The notes below the pieces were generated by a model that saw only the letters and a program-made list of their open reading frames with translations, ran no database searches and was not told where the DNA came from. Below, piece by piece: positions 1 through 8,060 of a stretch of 64,000 bases of DNA. The translations under genes and the position numbers were made by a program. Source of the stretch: JAZDJP01 sp043803805 (GTDB taxonomy: Bacteria > Planctomycetota > JAZDJP01); contig JAZDJP010000097.1 of the NCBI GenBank assembly GCA_043803805.1, positions 57,736 through 121,735 of the forward strand, read 5' to 3'. Position 1 is the stretch's first letter, and each line of letters starts with the position of its first letter.

Positions 1-1
1 A

Positions 2-397
2 GGGGTTGTTGCGGGGGGGGGCATAGCGTTCCTGCGGGCCATCCCCGAGGTCGGAAAGCTGATGTCGAAGGTGGAGGACGACGAACGCATCGGCGTGGCC
101 TGCGTTCTGAAAGCCCTGGAGGTTCCGGTCCGGCAGATCGTCGGAAACGCCGGGGCGGACGGAAGCGAGGTGGTGGAGGATCTGAAGGGCAAATCCGACG
201 CCATCGGTTACGACGCCACGACAGGGGCTTTCGTGGACATGTTTAAGAGCGGCATCACCGATGCCTTCAAGGTATGCCGCGTGGGACTTCAGAATGCGGC
301 CAGCATGGCGGGTCTGATTCTGACGACCGATGTGCTCATCACGGAGCTTCCGGACAAGGGGAAGAAGAAATCGGTCATCGAGGGCGCCGTCCGGTAA
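2..397 (+). CDS. groEL: Chaperonin GroEL, C-terminal part (5' end outside window)
   Basis: This is the last ~131 codons of the 60-kDa chaperonin, a cytoplasmic ATP-driven folding ring that works with GroES. The reading frame is open from base 2, so the gene starts upstream of the window. Reading from base 2 gives the family's GVVAGGG block followed by AFLRAI, then DATTGAFVDMFKSGI and the NAASMAGLILTTDVLI block near the C-terminus; all are GroEL hallmarks. The methionine at base 62 is internal. The usual Gly-Gly-Met tail is absent: the protein ends KKSVIEGAVR, as seen in some secondary GroEL copies. A strong hairpin and dnaJ-grpE follow, giving a chaperone cluster. Confidence 0.95.
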   Translation, partial: GVVAGGGIAFLRAIPEVGKLMSKVEDDERIGVACVLKALEVPVRQIVGNAGADGSEVVEDLKGKSDAIGYDATTGAFVDMFKSGITDAFKVCRVGLQNAASMAGLILTTDVLITELPDKGKKKSVIEGAVR

Positions 398-434
398 ACG
401 GCTGGAAGGTGTGGCGACGGGGAGAAATCAATCC

Positions 435-467
435 GGGGGCCTTTCCAGGAGCGCGGAAAGGCCTCCG
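435..467. terminator. Strong hairpin between groEL and dnaJ
   Basis: Bases 438-446 (GGCCTTTCC) and 455-463 (GGAAAGGCC) form a perfect 9-bp stem with an 8-base loop. The stem can be extended outward to 434/467 with one G-U pair. No T-run follows on either strand, so it is a weak intrinsic terminator at best. It could equally be a transcript-stabilising or attenuating structure that separates groEL expression from dnaJ-grpE. Confidence 0.5.
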
Positions 468-486
468 TCGTTCCGTGTGAGATGGC

Positions 487-1611
487 ATGGACGCCAAGCG
501 TGATTACTACGAGGTCCTCGGGGTTTCGAAGGGGGCTTCCGATGAGGACATCAAGAAGGCGTATCGACGCCTGGCGATGAAGTATCATCCGGATCGGAAT
601 CCCGGCAACAAGGACGCCGAGCAGAAGTTCAAGGAACTGGCCGAGGCGTATGATGTCCTTCGCGATCCTGAAAAGCATCAGCAGTACGATCAGTTCGGAC
701 ATGAGGGACTCCGCGGCCAGGGGATGCGGGATTTCCGCACCTATGAGGACATTTTCGATGCCTTCGGAGATGTTTTCGGTGGCGAGGGCGGGCTCGGCGA
801 GTTATTCGGAGGGCGTGGAGGCCGGCGACGAGCCCGGCGGGGCGCGAGTCTCCGTTGCGAGGTGGACATCGCGTTCGAAGAATCCGTACGCGGAGTAAAA
901 AAAACCATTGTTCTTCATCGGCATGAGCCCTGCGGCGCCTGCCGGGGGACCGGCGCAAAACCCGGAACCCAGCCCAAGGTCTGTTCCCAGTGCAACGGTC
1001 GTGGAGTGGTACAGCACGTCCAGGGTTTCTTCAGCATCAGCACCCCCTGTTCGTCCTGTCGGGGGCAGGGCGTGCGGATTGAGTCGCGTTGCGTGGCCTG
1101 CCACGGCGAGGGGCGGACGGTTGTAAAACGTGAAATCGAAATCTCGTTTCCGCCGGGGACCGAGGACGGAATGCAGTTTCGCGTGGCGGGGGAGGGAGAA
1201 ACGGGGGAGGATGGCGCGCCGCGAGGGGATCTTTACTGCTGGGTGAACGTGCGGCCCCACGCGTTCTTCGAACGACACGGAAACGATCTGTTATGCGCCG
1301 TGCCGGTGACCTTGTCCCAGGCGGCTCTCGGAACGTCCATAGATGTGCCGACGCTGGAGGGAAGGACCACTCTGAAGGTGCCCCCGGGCACCCAAAGCGG
1401 ACAGATACTGCGGCTTCGGGGGATGGGCGTTCCCGACATCCACGGGCATGGTCGCGGGGATCTTCTGGTTCGGGTTATTGTGGAGGTGCCGCGCCGGCTC
1501 TCCCCCAAACAGGAGAGTATCCTCCGGGAACTCGCAAAGATCGAGGAGGAAAATGTCAGTCCGGAGCGCAAGAGCTTTCTTGAAAGGATGAAGAAATACT
1601 TCACCGCATGA
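487..1611 (+). CDS. dnaJ: Chaperone protein DnaJ
   Basis: Full-length type I Hsp40 (374 aa), the cytoplasmic co-chaperone that delivers unfolded clients to DnaK and stimulates its ATPase. The J domain occupies residues 1-70 with the essential HPD motif (YHPDRNPG). A Gly/Phe-rich segment follows at about 75-115. Four CxxCxGxG zinc-finger repeats are visible (CGACRGTG, CSQCNGRG, CSSCRGQG, CVACHGEG), then the substrate-binding C-terminal domains. Another ATG lies 5 bases upstream but out of frame. The stop overlaps the grpE start (ATGA), so the two are translationally coupled. dnaK is not in the window. Confidence 0.97.
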   Translation: MDAKRDYYEVLGVSKGASDEDIKKAYRRLAMKYHPDRNPGNKDAEQKFKELAEAYDVLRDPEKHQQYDQFGHEGLRGQGMRDFRTYEDIFDAFGDVFGGEGGLGELFGGRGGRRRARRGASLRCEVDIAFEESVRGVKKTIVLHRHEPCGACRGTGAKPGTQPKVCSQCNGRGVVQHVQGFFSISTPCSSCRGQGVRIESRCVACHGEGRTVVKREIEISFPPGTEDGMQFRVAGEGETGEDGAPRGDLYCWVNVRPHAFFERHGNDLLCAVPVTLSQAALGTSIDVPTLEGRTTLKVPPGTQSGQILRLRGMGVPDIHGHGRGDLLVRVIVEVPRRLSPKQESILRELAKIEEENVSPERKSFLERMKKYFTA

Positions 1612-2288
1612 AAACGGGCCACCTGACGGAAAAGCAGTCCGGGGAGTTGAAGGACGATGGCGGGAGCGTCATCAAATCCGCCCGGGAGAAGGCGTTGGAA
1701 CGTGCGACAACCGTTCCTGAAGGAGTCCCCACCACGCCGCCCGATGCGACCGGTTCCGTCGGTCAGGAGGCCGACGAACTCCGGGAAAAGGCCGCGGAAC
1801 GTGATGAGCTTGTGGACCAGATTCAGCGCCTCCAGGCAGAATTTCAAAACTACCGGAAACGCGTCCTGCGGGAACGCGAGGATCTGGCCGTCCAGGCCAA
1901 CCGTTTGCTGATTGACAAAATCCTCGTATGGGTGGATCATTTCAAAATGGCCCTTCATTCCGCGAAGAGCCCGAAGGATTTTGATTCGCTTCTGGCAGGG
2001 CTTCGTGTTACGGATGGGGAGATCGGCAAGACCCTTGCCGAGGCCGGGGTTACTGTGATCGAGGCGGCGGGGAAACCCTTCGACCCGGCCTTGCACGAAG
2101 CCGTTTTTGAGGAGGTGGATGCCGCTCTTCCTGATCGCACGGTGAAGGAGGAGCTCCAAAAGGGATATCTGCTGGGAGGCGTGGTGTTGAGGCCGGTCCG
2201 TGTCAAGGTGTCTCGCCGGCCGGCGCAGGCGGAGGACGGTCCGGCGCCGTCCGTGGGCGGGGTGGGGAAGCCGTCGGACGGATCGTGA
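1608..2288 (+). CDS. grpE: Nucleotide exchange factor GrpE
   Basis: Cytoplasmic nucleotide exchange factor for DnaK (226 aa). The N-terminal ~60 residues are low-complexity and disordered-looking. A long coiled-coil helix follows (ADELREKAAERDELVDQI, FQNYRKRVLRER). The C-terminal beta-wing carries the family signature KPFDPALHEAVFEE and the GYLLGGVVLRPVRVKV block. The ~25-residue C-terminal extension rich in Ala, Gly and Pro is longer than in most GrpE proteins. ATGA overlap with dnaJ. Confidence 0.95.
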   Translation: MKTGHLTEKQSGELKDDGGSVIKSAREKALERATTVPEGVPTTPPDATGSVGQEADELREKAAERDELVDQIQRLQAEFQNYRKRVLREREDLAVQANRLLIDKILVWVDHFKMALHSAKSPKDFDSLLAGLRVTDGEIGKTLAEAGVTVIEAAGKPFDPALHEAVFEEVDAALPDRTVKEELQKGYLLGGVVLRPVRVKVSRRPAQAEDGPAPSVGGVGKPSDGS

Positions 2289-2300
2289 AGGAGCAGGGTC

Positions 2301-2585
2301 ATGCCGACATACGATTATGAATGCCAGGCCTGCGGGCACTGCTTTGAACGGTTTCAGCCGATTTCCGGGAAACACATCTCCATGTGCGTGAAATGCGGCA
2401 GGAAACGCGCCAAGCGGTTGATCGGGACCGGGGTGGGCCTCATTTTCAAGGGGAGCGGGTTCTACATCACGGATTACAAACACAAGGGAATCCCGAACGG
2501 GGGTGCGATCTCCTCCGACGCGAAAGATCCGGGAAAATCCAAGGATGCGAAGACCGCCAAGGATACGCCCGCCAGGAAGGATTAG
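2301..2585 (+). CDS. FmdB-family zinc-ribbon protein
   Basis: Small 94-aa protein with the FmdB/CxxC_CxxC_SSSS signature. It starts MPTYDYEC, has one CxxC pair (CQAC, residues 8-11) and a second (CVKC, about 34-37), and ends in a hydrophilic Lys/Asp-rich tail. The KGSGFYITDYK stretch is typical of the family. FmdB proteins are called putative regulatory proteins; their molecular role is not established. A GGAG-like ribosome site precedes the ATG. The gene sits 12 bases after grpE and is probably co-transcribed with dnaJ-grpE. Confidence 0.85.
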   Translation: MPTYDYECQACGHCFERFQPISGKHISMCVKCGRKRAKRLIGTGVGLIFKGSGFYITDYKHKGIPNGGAISSDAKDPGKSKDAKTAKDTPARKD

Positions 2586-2607
2586 CATTTCCTCCCGACC
2601 GCGAGGC

Positions 2608-2616
2608 TGGTATAAT
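2608..2616 (+). promoter_or_regulatory. Extended -10 promoter element
   Basis: TGGTATAAT matches an extended -10 (TGnTATAAT). No convincing -35 lies 16-18 bases upstream. The predicted transcript would start near 2623. It lies right after the FmdB-family gene and before the membrane-protein gene starting at 2648, so it probably drives that gene and der. Confidence 0.6.
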
Positions 2617-2647
2617 CCCGCCAAATGACGATTTTCCGGAGGATCTC

Positions 2648-3748
2648 ATGAAGGAAGGTGGATCGTCCATGACGGATCTGTTCAAGGCGTTTCGCATCAC
2701 CCTTGATATCCGCAAGATTCTCCTCGCTTTCTCCGGCGGGCTCCTTGCCGCCGGCGGAGCCCAGGCCATTCTTCTGGTGGTGAAAAGATTGGCCGGGCAG
2801 GATTTGTCGCTTCCGGGGTATGGGTTCCACGCGGTCAGGCGTCTGGGATGGGAATTATTGCATCACCCTGCGGCCGTGCCCGGTGAAATGCTCTCCCGCT
2901 GGGCGACATTGATGCCGGATCGCCGGGCGGCGCTTTTCCTTCTATACGGGATTGCCCTGCCGGTCTGGGCCTGGTTTGTGTGGGCCTATTTCGGGGGAGC
3001 CATCTGTCGCATTGCGGCCCTCGAATTTTCTCAGGAGGACCGGATTGAACTCAAGAAGGCCCTTGCCTATGCGGGGAAGCACTACCGATCCTTCCTCTGG
3101 CCGCCGCTGGCAGTTGCGTTCATCGCGCTCGCGTTTTTCTTCGGAATTCTGGCCATCGGGTGGATCGGTCGAATCTGGTTTGTGGGAAAAGTTGTTGCCG
3201 GGGTGCTCTTCCCCCTGGCGCTCGCGGCGGGGCTTGTGATTGCCGTTCTCATCGTTGGCGGGGTGGCGGGATTCCCGCTCATGGCGCCAGCGGTCGCCGT
3301 GGAGGGAACGGACAGCTTTGACGCGGTAAGTCGAGCCTTCAATTATTTTTACAACCGTCCCTGGCGACTTTTATTTTCGTATGTTCTTGCCGGGATCTAC
3401 GGGATTGTCTCCGTTGCGACGGTGGCGATTTTCGCGACCATGGCCGGATCGATCGCTTACGCCGGGCTCAAGGCGGGCATGGGCGGGACGGCGGGGATTC
3501 TGAGGGACTACGTCGCGGGCGGAGTTGTGCTGGCGGATCTGCCAAGCTTCTCGACCCAGGTGGCGGCGGTCCTCGTTTATGCCGCGGTATTCCTCTTGAA
3601 GGGGGCGGTGTGCTCGTATGGCGTCGCCTACTTTTTTGTGGCGGCAACTCTGGTTTATTTCTCCCTCAGGGAATCGGTGGACGGCATGTCTCCGGACGAG
3701 ATTTATGAGGAAAAGGAAGTCGCTGCCACCGAGCCCCCCGCGAGCTGA
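2648..3748 (+). CDS. Polytopic membrane protein, function unknown
   Basis: A 366-aa inner-membrane protein with about seven hydrophobic segments: near residues 24-42, 100-120, 155-180, 185-215, 255-275, 280-300 and 325-350. The cytoplasmic-looking loops contain SFDAVSRAFNYFYNRPWR, and the C-terminal tail VDGMSPDEIYEEKE is acidic. I recognise no enzymatic motif; similar proteins occur as hypothetical proteins in PVC-type genomes (from memory, not searched). The start at 2648 was chosen because GGAGG lies 5 bases upstream. The next in-frame ATG at 2669 is possible. It is followed by der. Confidence 0.8.
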   Translation: MKEGGSSMTDLFKAFRITLDIRKILLAFSGGLLAAGGAQAILLVVKRLAGQDLSLPGYGFHAVRRLGWELLHHPAAVPGEMLSRWATLMPDRRAALFLLYGIALPVWAWFVWAYFGGAICRIAALEFSQEDRIELKKALAYAGKHYRSFLWPPLAVAFIALAFFFGILAIGWIGRIWFVGKVVAGVLFPLALAAGLVIAVLIVGGVAGFPLMAPAVAVEGTDSFDAVSRAFNYFYNRPWRLLFSYVLAGIYGIVSVATVAIFATMAGSIAYAGLKAGMGGTAGILRDYVAGGVVLADLPSFSTQVAAVLVYAAVFLLKGAVCSYGVAYFFVAATLVYFSLRESVDGMSPDEIYEEKEVAATEPPAS

Positions 3749-3785
3749 TCGGCTGCCATGGAGCGCCGGTAGAAAAGCGGTTTCC

Positions 3786-5102
3786 ATGTCCGTCCCGTCC
3801 GTCGTTATTGTCGGCCGACCCAATGTCGGGAAATCGGCCCTCTTCAACCGTTTGACCGGGCGTCGGATCGCCATCGTGGACCCCATGGCGGGCGTCACGC
3901 GGGACCGCCTGTCCGCCATGGTTCGGCACGAGGGCGTTGTCTTCGAGCTTGTTGACACGGGGGGGATGGGGATCAAGGACTCGGATGGTTTGACGGCGGA
4001 CATTGAGCGTCAGATTCATCACGCCATTGCCCGCGCCACCCTCATCGTGTTCGTCGTGGACGTTCGTGACGGCCCGGTTCCACTCGACAATTATGTATCC
4101 CAGCGGCTCCGCAAGATCGGGATTCCAGTTATCCTCGTGGTCAATAAGTGCGACACCGCCGCCTGGCAATCCCGCGCATCCGATTTCTTCTCACTTGGCT
4201 GGGGCGAGCCCTTCCCGATGGCATCGCTGGCCGGATTCGGCCGCACGGATCTTCTTGACCGCATCCGATCGATCCTGCCGGTGAACGTCACGGGGGAGCC
4301 GGTCCCGCCGATGCTTCATCTGGCGGTGGTTGGACATCGGAATGCCGGCAAATCCACGTACGTCAACGCCCTGGCGGGTGAGGAACGCGTTATTGTGTCG
4401 GAGGTCCCCGGGACCACCCGGGACAGCGTGGATTGCGTCGTCCAAAAGGATGATCGATCCTACGTCATCGTGGATACGCCGGGCATGCGCCGGCGTCGCG
4501 AGGCCGATCATCGTGTGGAAGTCTTCGGTCAACTGCGGACCGAGAATGCCATCCGCCGGGCGGATGTGGTGCTCTTTCTCCTGGACGCGGCTCTCGAAGT
4601 GTCCGAGGTGGACAAGCGGATCGGGAGTATGATTTTGGAGAGCGGAAAGCCGGTCATTGTCGGCATCAATAAAATCGATCTTATCCGCGACCCTGCGGCG
4701 GTGGAGAAGCGCTATCGCAACTATTTGGACAGCGTCCTTCCAGGACTGCCGTTCGCCCCGCGCCTCCTTCTTTCCGCCAAGACGGGGAAACACGTCTGGG
4801 AGGCGTTGCCGCTGGCCGAGACTCTCGCGGCCGAGACGCGGATCACCGTCCCGACGGCGGAACTCAATCGTCTGGTCGAGGAATACCTTTCACCCGTCAG
4901 CCCCCAGGGACGTCCGTCACGCGCGCCAAGAATCTATTATGCCACCCAGACGGGACAGGCCCCGCCGACGTTCGCGTTCTTTGTGAATGACCCCGCCCTT
5001 TTCCGGCCGTCCCATCGCCGGACGCTGCTTTCCATCCTTCGAGATCATCTTCCCTGCCGGCAGGTTCCCATCGAGGTTCATTATCGAAAACGCCGAAAGT
5101 GA
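3786..5102 (+). CDS. der: Ribosome biogenesis GTPase Der (EngA)
   Basis: Double GTPase (438 aa) needed for 50S ribosomal subunit maturation. The first G domain starts directly after the Met (GRPNVGKS, DTGG, NKCD). The second begins near residue 178 (GHRNAGKS, DTPG, NKID). A C-terminal KH-like domain follows (PRIYYATQTGQ.PPTFAFFVNDP), which is diagnostic for Der. The ATG at 3786 puts the first P-loop at the usual position; upstream in-frame codons overlap the preceding membrane protein and are not conserved. Confidence 0.95.
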   Translation: MSVPSVVIVGRPNVGKSALFNRLTGRRIAIVDPMAGVTRDRLSAMVRHEGVVFELVDTGGMGIKDSDGLTADIERQIHHAIARATLIVFVVDVRDGPVPLDNYVSQRLRKIGIPVILVVNKCDTAAWQSRASDFFSLGWGEPFPMASLAGFGRTDLLDRIRSILPVNVTGEPVPPMLHLAVVGHRNAGKSTYVNALAGEERVIVSEVPGTTRDSVDCVVQKDDRSYVIVDTPGMRRRREADHRVEVFGQLRTENAIRRADVVLFLLDAALEVSEVDKRIGSMILESGKPVIVGINKIDLIRDPAAVEKRYRNYLDSVLPGLPFAPRLLLSAKTGKHVWEALPLAETLAAETRITVPTAELNRLVEEYLSPVSPQGRPSRAPRIYYATQTGQAPPTFAFFVNDPALFRPSHRRTLLSILRDHLPCRQVPIEVHYRKRRK

Positions 5103-5139
5103 ATGACGTGTCGGGGAATCTGGTTTGTGGTTGTCGTGC

Positions 5140-5148
5140 TGATATAAT
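5140..5148 (+). promoter_or_regulatory. Extended -10 promoter of sucCD
   Basis: TGATATAAT is a perfect extended -10. The ATG of sucC begins 6 bases after its last T, so the expected start of transcription is at or next to the start codon and the mRNA would be leaderless. There is no Shine-Dalgarno sequence between this element and the ATG. The -35 region (about 5119-5126) is poor, as is usual with an extended -10. Confidence 0.65.
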
Positions 5149-5154
5149 AACATC

Positions 5155-6327
5155 ATGAAGGTTCATGAATATCAGGCCAAGGATATTTTCCGGCGGCGGG
5201 GGATCCCTGTTCCGAAAGGATATGTGGCTGAAACCCCGGGCGAGGTGCGCCGGGCCTTTCTGGATCTCGGCGGCGGTGAGGCCGCCGTCAAAGCCCAGAT
5301 TCATTCCGGAGGACGGGGGAAGGCGGGAGGGGTTCGGATCGTGTCGTCGCCCGATGCGGCGGAGGAGGCGGGGAAGGCCATCCTTGGGATGCGCCTGGTG
5401 ACAACCCAGACCGGTCCGGCGGGAAAAATCGTCCGCCGGGTACTCGTCGAGAAATCTCCGGTCATTTCCCGGGAATATTATGCCGGGGTGGTTGTGGATC
5501 GAACCCGGGGCTCCTGTGTTCTCATGGCAAGCGCCGGGGGTGGGATCGACATCGAAGAGGTCGCCCGCCGGAATCCCGCTGCGATCTTCCGGGAATATTT
5601 CGGTCCCGATTCCGGAATTCGAACCTTCCAGGTTCTTCGTCTCGTTCGGGCTCTTGGCGTGGCGCCCGCCGCGCGGACGCTTTTTGATTCCGTGTTTAAG
5701 GCGCTTTGCCGGATATTCGTGGAAAATCATCTGACGCTGGTTGAAATCAACCCGTTGGTGTTGACGGCCGACGGGACGGTGGTGGCGCTTGACGGGAAGG
5801 TGGATGTGGACGACAACGCCCTTTTTCTTGTTCCCGATGTCGTCGCACTTCGGGATGAGACGGAAGAGGATCCCCTTGAAGTTGAGGCGGGAAGTCATCA
5901 TCTCAATTACATCCGTCTCGACGGGGAAATCGGATGTCTCGTAAACGGGGCCGGGCTTGCCATGGCCACCATGGATGCCATCCAGATGGCGGGGGGGAGG
6001 CCAGCCAACTTCCTGGACGTGGGTGGGGGGGCGTCTCGTGAAAGTGTTTCGGCCGCTTTTCGAATCATTCTTTCAGATTCCCATGTGAAGGGAATTCTCG
6101 TGAACATCTTCGGTGGTATCGTTCAGTGTGACACGATCGCCCGGGGTATTGTGGAGGCGGTTCGCGATACAAAGTTGGCGACACCCCTCGTTGTCCGCCT
6201 CGAGGGAACCAATGTCGAGGACGGGCGGAAAATCCTTGCAGAGTCGCGGATTCCCGTTGTGAGTGTCGAGGGGATGACGGAGGCCGCGGCCCGGATGGTG
6301 GAACTCGTCTATGGCCGTACTGGTTGA
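5155..6327 (+). CDS. sucC: Succinyl-CoA synthetase beta subunit (ADP-forming)
   Basis: The 390-aa ATP-grasp subunit of succinate-CoA ligase, the TCA-cycle step that couples succinyl-CoA cleavage to nucleoside triphosphate formation. It begins with the family signature MKVHEYQAKDIFRRRGIPVP. It has the ATP-grasp loop (HSGGRGKAGGV), the metal-binding ENHLTLVEINPLV segment and the C-terminal NIFGGIVQCD power-helix motif. Its stop lies 17 bases inside sucD, so the two subunits are coupled. The transcript may be leaderless, as the ATG follows an extended -10. Confidence 0.97.
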   Translation: MKVHEYQAKDIFRRRGIPVPKGYVAETPGEVRRAFLDLGGGEAAVKAQIHSGGRGKAGGVRIVSSPDAAEEAGKAILGMRLVTTQTGPAGKIVRRVLVEKSPVISREYYAGVVVDRTRGSCVLMASAGGGIDIEEVARRNPAAIFREYFGPDSGIRTFQVLRLVRALGVAPAARTLFDSVFKALCRIFVENHLTLVEINPLVLTADGTVVALDGKVDVDDNALFLVPDVVALRDETEEDPLEVEAGSHHLNYIRLDGEIGCLVNGAGLAMATMDAIQMAGGRPANFLDVGGGASRESVSAAFRIILSDSHVKGILVNIFGGIVQCDTIARGIVEAVRDTKLATPLVVRLEGTNVEDGRKILAESRIPVVSVEGMTEAAARMVELVYGRTG

Positions 6328-7198
6328 CCGCGAAACACGGGTGATCTGTCAGGGCATCACGGGGAAGGCCGGGGCCTTTCACGTCGGACAATGCCTTGCC
6401 TATGGCACGAAGGTGGTGGGAGGGGTCGCTCCCGGGCGCGGCGGGACAAACGTGAACGGAATACCGGTGTTTGATTCGGTTGGAGAAGTTATCACGGTTA
6501 CGAGGGCCGAAGCCTCAATGATTCTCGTCCCCGCCCCGTTTGCGGCGGATGCCATCATGGAGGCCGCGGATGCCGGGATTCGTCTGATTGTGTGCATCAC
6601 GGAAGGGATTCCGGTTCTGGATGTCATCCGGGCGCGGGATTTTTCGGCCTCCCGTGGGGCGCGCCTGATAGGGCCGAATTGCCCCGGGGTCATAACGCCG
6701 GGGGAATGCAAAATCGGCATCATGCCGGGATACATTCATCGGCGGGGTGATGTCGGAGTTGTCTCGCGGAGCGGAACGCTTACCTACGAGGTGGTCTGGC
6801 AGTTATCGCGTCTCGGACTGGGCCAGTCCACCTGTGTGGGGATCGGCGGTGATCCCGTAGTAGGATCGAGCTTCACGGATACGCTGGAGCTCTTCATGAA
6901 GGATTCCAAGACACGTGCGGTGGTGATGATCGGGGAAATCGGTGGGAGCGCGGAGGAAGAGGCGGCCTGTTATATCCGGGATCACGGCACGAAACCGGTG
7001 GTGGCCTTTATCGCGGGCCGAACGGCGCCCCCGGGCCGGCGCATGGGGCATGCCGGGGCCATCATCTCCGGCACGTCCGGTACCGCCGCGGATAAAATCC
7101 GGTCATTGCAGGAGTGCGGTATCACGGTATGCGAAAACCCATGCGAAATCGGGACAACCGTCCGGGAGGTTTTGCGTCATGAAAATCGTCCAGCTTAA
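6311..7198 (+). CDS. sucD: Succinyl-CoA synthetase alpha subunit
   Basis: The 295-aa CoA-binding subunit that carries the phosphohistidine. The Rossmann CoA-binding half shows CQGITGKAGAFH at residues ~14-25 and PNCPGVITPGECKIG. The active-site His is in GHAGAIISG near residue 245. It overlaps sucC by 17 bases, and its own 3' end overlaps the GspC-like gene by 20 bases. The heterodimer with SucC is expected in the cytoplasm. Confidence 0.97.
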   Translation: MAVLVDRETRVICQGITGKAGAFHVGQCLAYGTKVVGGVAPGRGGTNVNGIPVFDSVGEVITVTRAEASMILVPAPFAADAIMEAADAGIRLIVCITEGIPVLDVIRARDFSASRGARLIGPNCPGVITPGECKIGIMPGYIHRRGDVGVVSRSGTLTYEVVWQLSRLGLGQSTCVGIGGDPVVGSSFTDTLELFMKDSKTRAVVMIGEIGGSAEEEAACYIRDHGTKPVVAFIAGRTAPPGRRMGHAGAIISGTSGTAADKIRSLQECGITVCENPCEIGTTVREVLRHENRPA

Positions 7199-8060
7199 GC
7201 GGGTGTTCTGGGGATTTCATCTTCTGGTGGCGACAGGCATATTCGGGGCCGTTCTTCTTGTGGTGCGTGAAGATGCAGGCGTGTCCAATGCCGCAATGAC
7301 CGGCATTTCGGGGGTTTCCTCCCCTTTGTCACCCGTCACACCACGTCAGGCGCGACCGATTAGCGATTATCAGCCCATCTGGCAGAAATTCTCCCCGGCT
7401 CTCGTGCCTGGCACCGGTGTGGACGGTCCGATCCGCCCCCAGCGTCCCAGCCTGCGCGTAACAGGGATCGTTCATGTGGGCAGCGCTTCCAAGGGCGCCA
7501 ACTCCGTGGCTCTTGTGGTGAACTCCCGCGGTGAATCCCGGGCATGCTCGCGGGGGGAGGAAGTGGAGGGCGCCCGGATTCTCGAGATCGGGGCGGATTG
7601 CGTGGATTTTGACTTCCGTGGGGAACGCTTCCGGGTCTACTCCGACAAAGGGGATGTGACGTCCTCGAGGCCCACGGTTACGACAGGGGCGCTTGGGGCG
7701 ACGCCCCCAGATTCCACGGAAAGCCATGAAGTGTCCCCAGGCAACTGGGTCATCAGCCGTGGAGAGATCGATCGCCTGATGGATAATAGCGCAATTGAAT
7801 TGACCCGGATGCAGATTAAACCCCATTTCGATGCGAATAGGAATATGGATGGTCTTCATCTGACCCAACTTCAAACCACCGCGACTCTGGCGAAGCGCGG
7901 TTTTAAAACCGGGGATGTCATAAAAAGTGTGAATGGAAAGGCCATTGCCAATGTTCAAGAGGCCTTGAACCTTTACAACAAGATAAAAGATGAGAAAAAA
8001 TTTATCGTTGAAATACTACGGGATGGCAAGACGGAAAAGATTGAATACGAAGTCCGCTAA
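7179..8060 (+). CDS. gspC: Type II secretion GspC-like protein with PDZ domain
   Basis: A 293-aa bitopic inner-membrane protein with a GspC-like layout. There is one N-terminal membrane anchor (about residues 8-29, FHLLVATGIFGAVLLVV), a periplasmic linker, a homology-region domain (residues ~85-160, VTGIVHVGSASKG, VEGARILEIGADCVDF) and a C-terminal PDZ domain (residues ~205-293, RGFKTGDVIKSVNGKAI). GspC links the inner-membrane platform of type II secretion to the GspD secretin. No other gsp gene is in this window. The ATG overlaps sucD. A general PDZ anchor protein is the alternative. Confidence 0.72.
   Translation: MKIVQLKRVFWGFHLLVATGIFGAVLLVVREDAGVSNAAMTGISGVSSPLSPVTPRQARPISDYQPIWQKFSPALVPGTGVDGPIRPQRPSLRVTGIVHVGSASKGANSVALVVNSRGESRACSRGEEVEGARILEIGADCVDFDFRGERFRVYSDKGDVTSSRPTVTTGALGATPPDSTESHEVSPGNWVISRGEIDRLMDNSAIELTRMQIKPHFDANRNMDGLHLTQLQTTATLAKRGFKTGDVIKSVNGKAIANVQEALNLYNKIKDEKKFIVEILRDGKTEKIEYEVR

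Noticed and set aside
1233..2624. 463-codon open frame on the minus strand
   Set aside because: Antisense of dnaJ-grpE and FmdB-type genes; no recognisable domain and no start signal.
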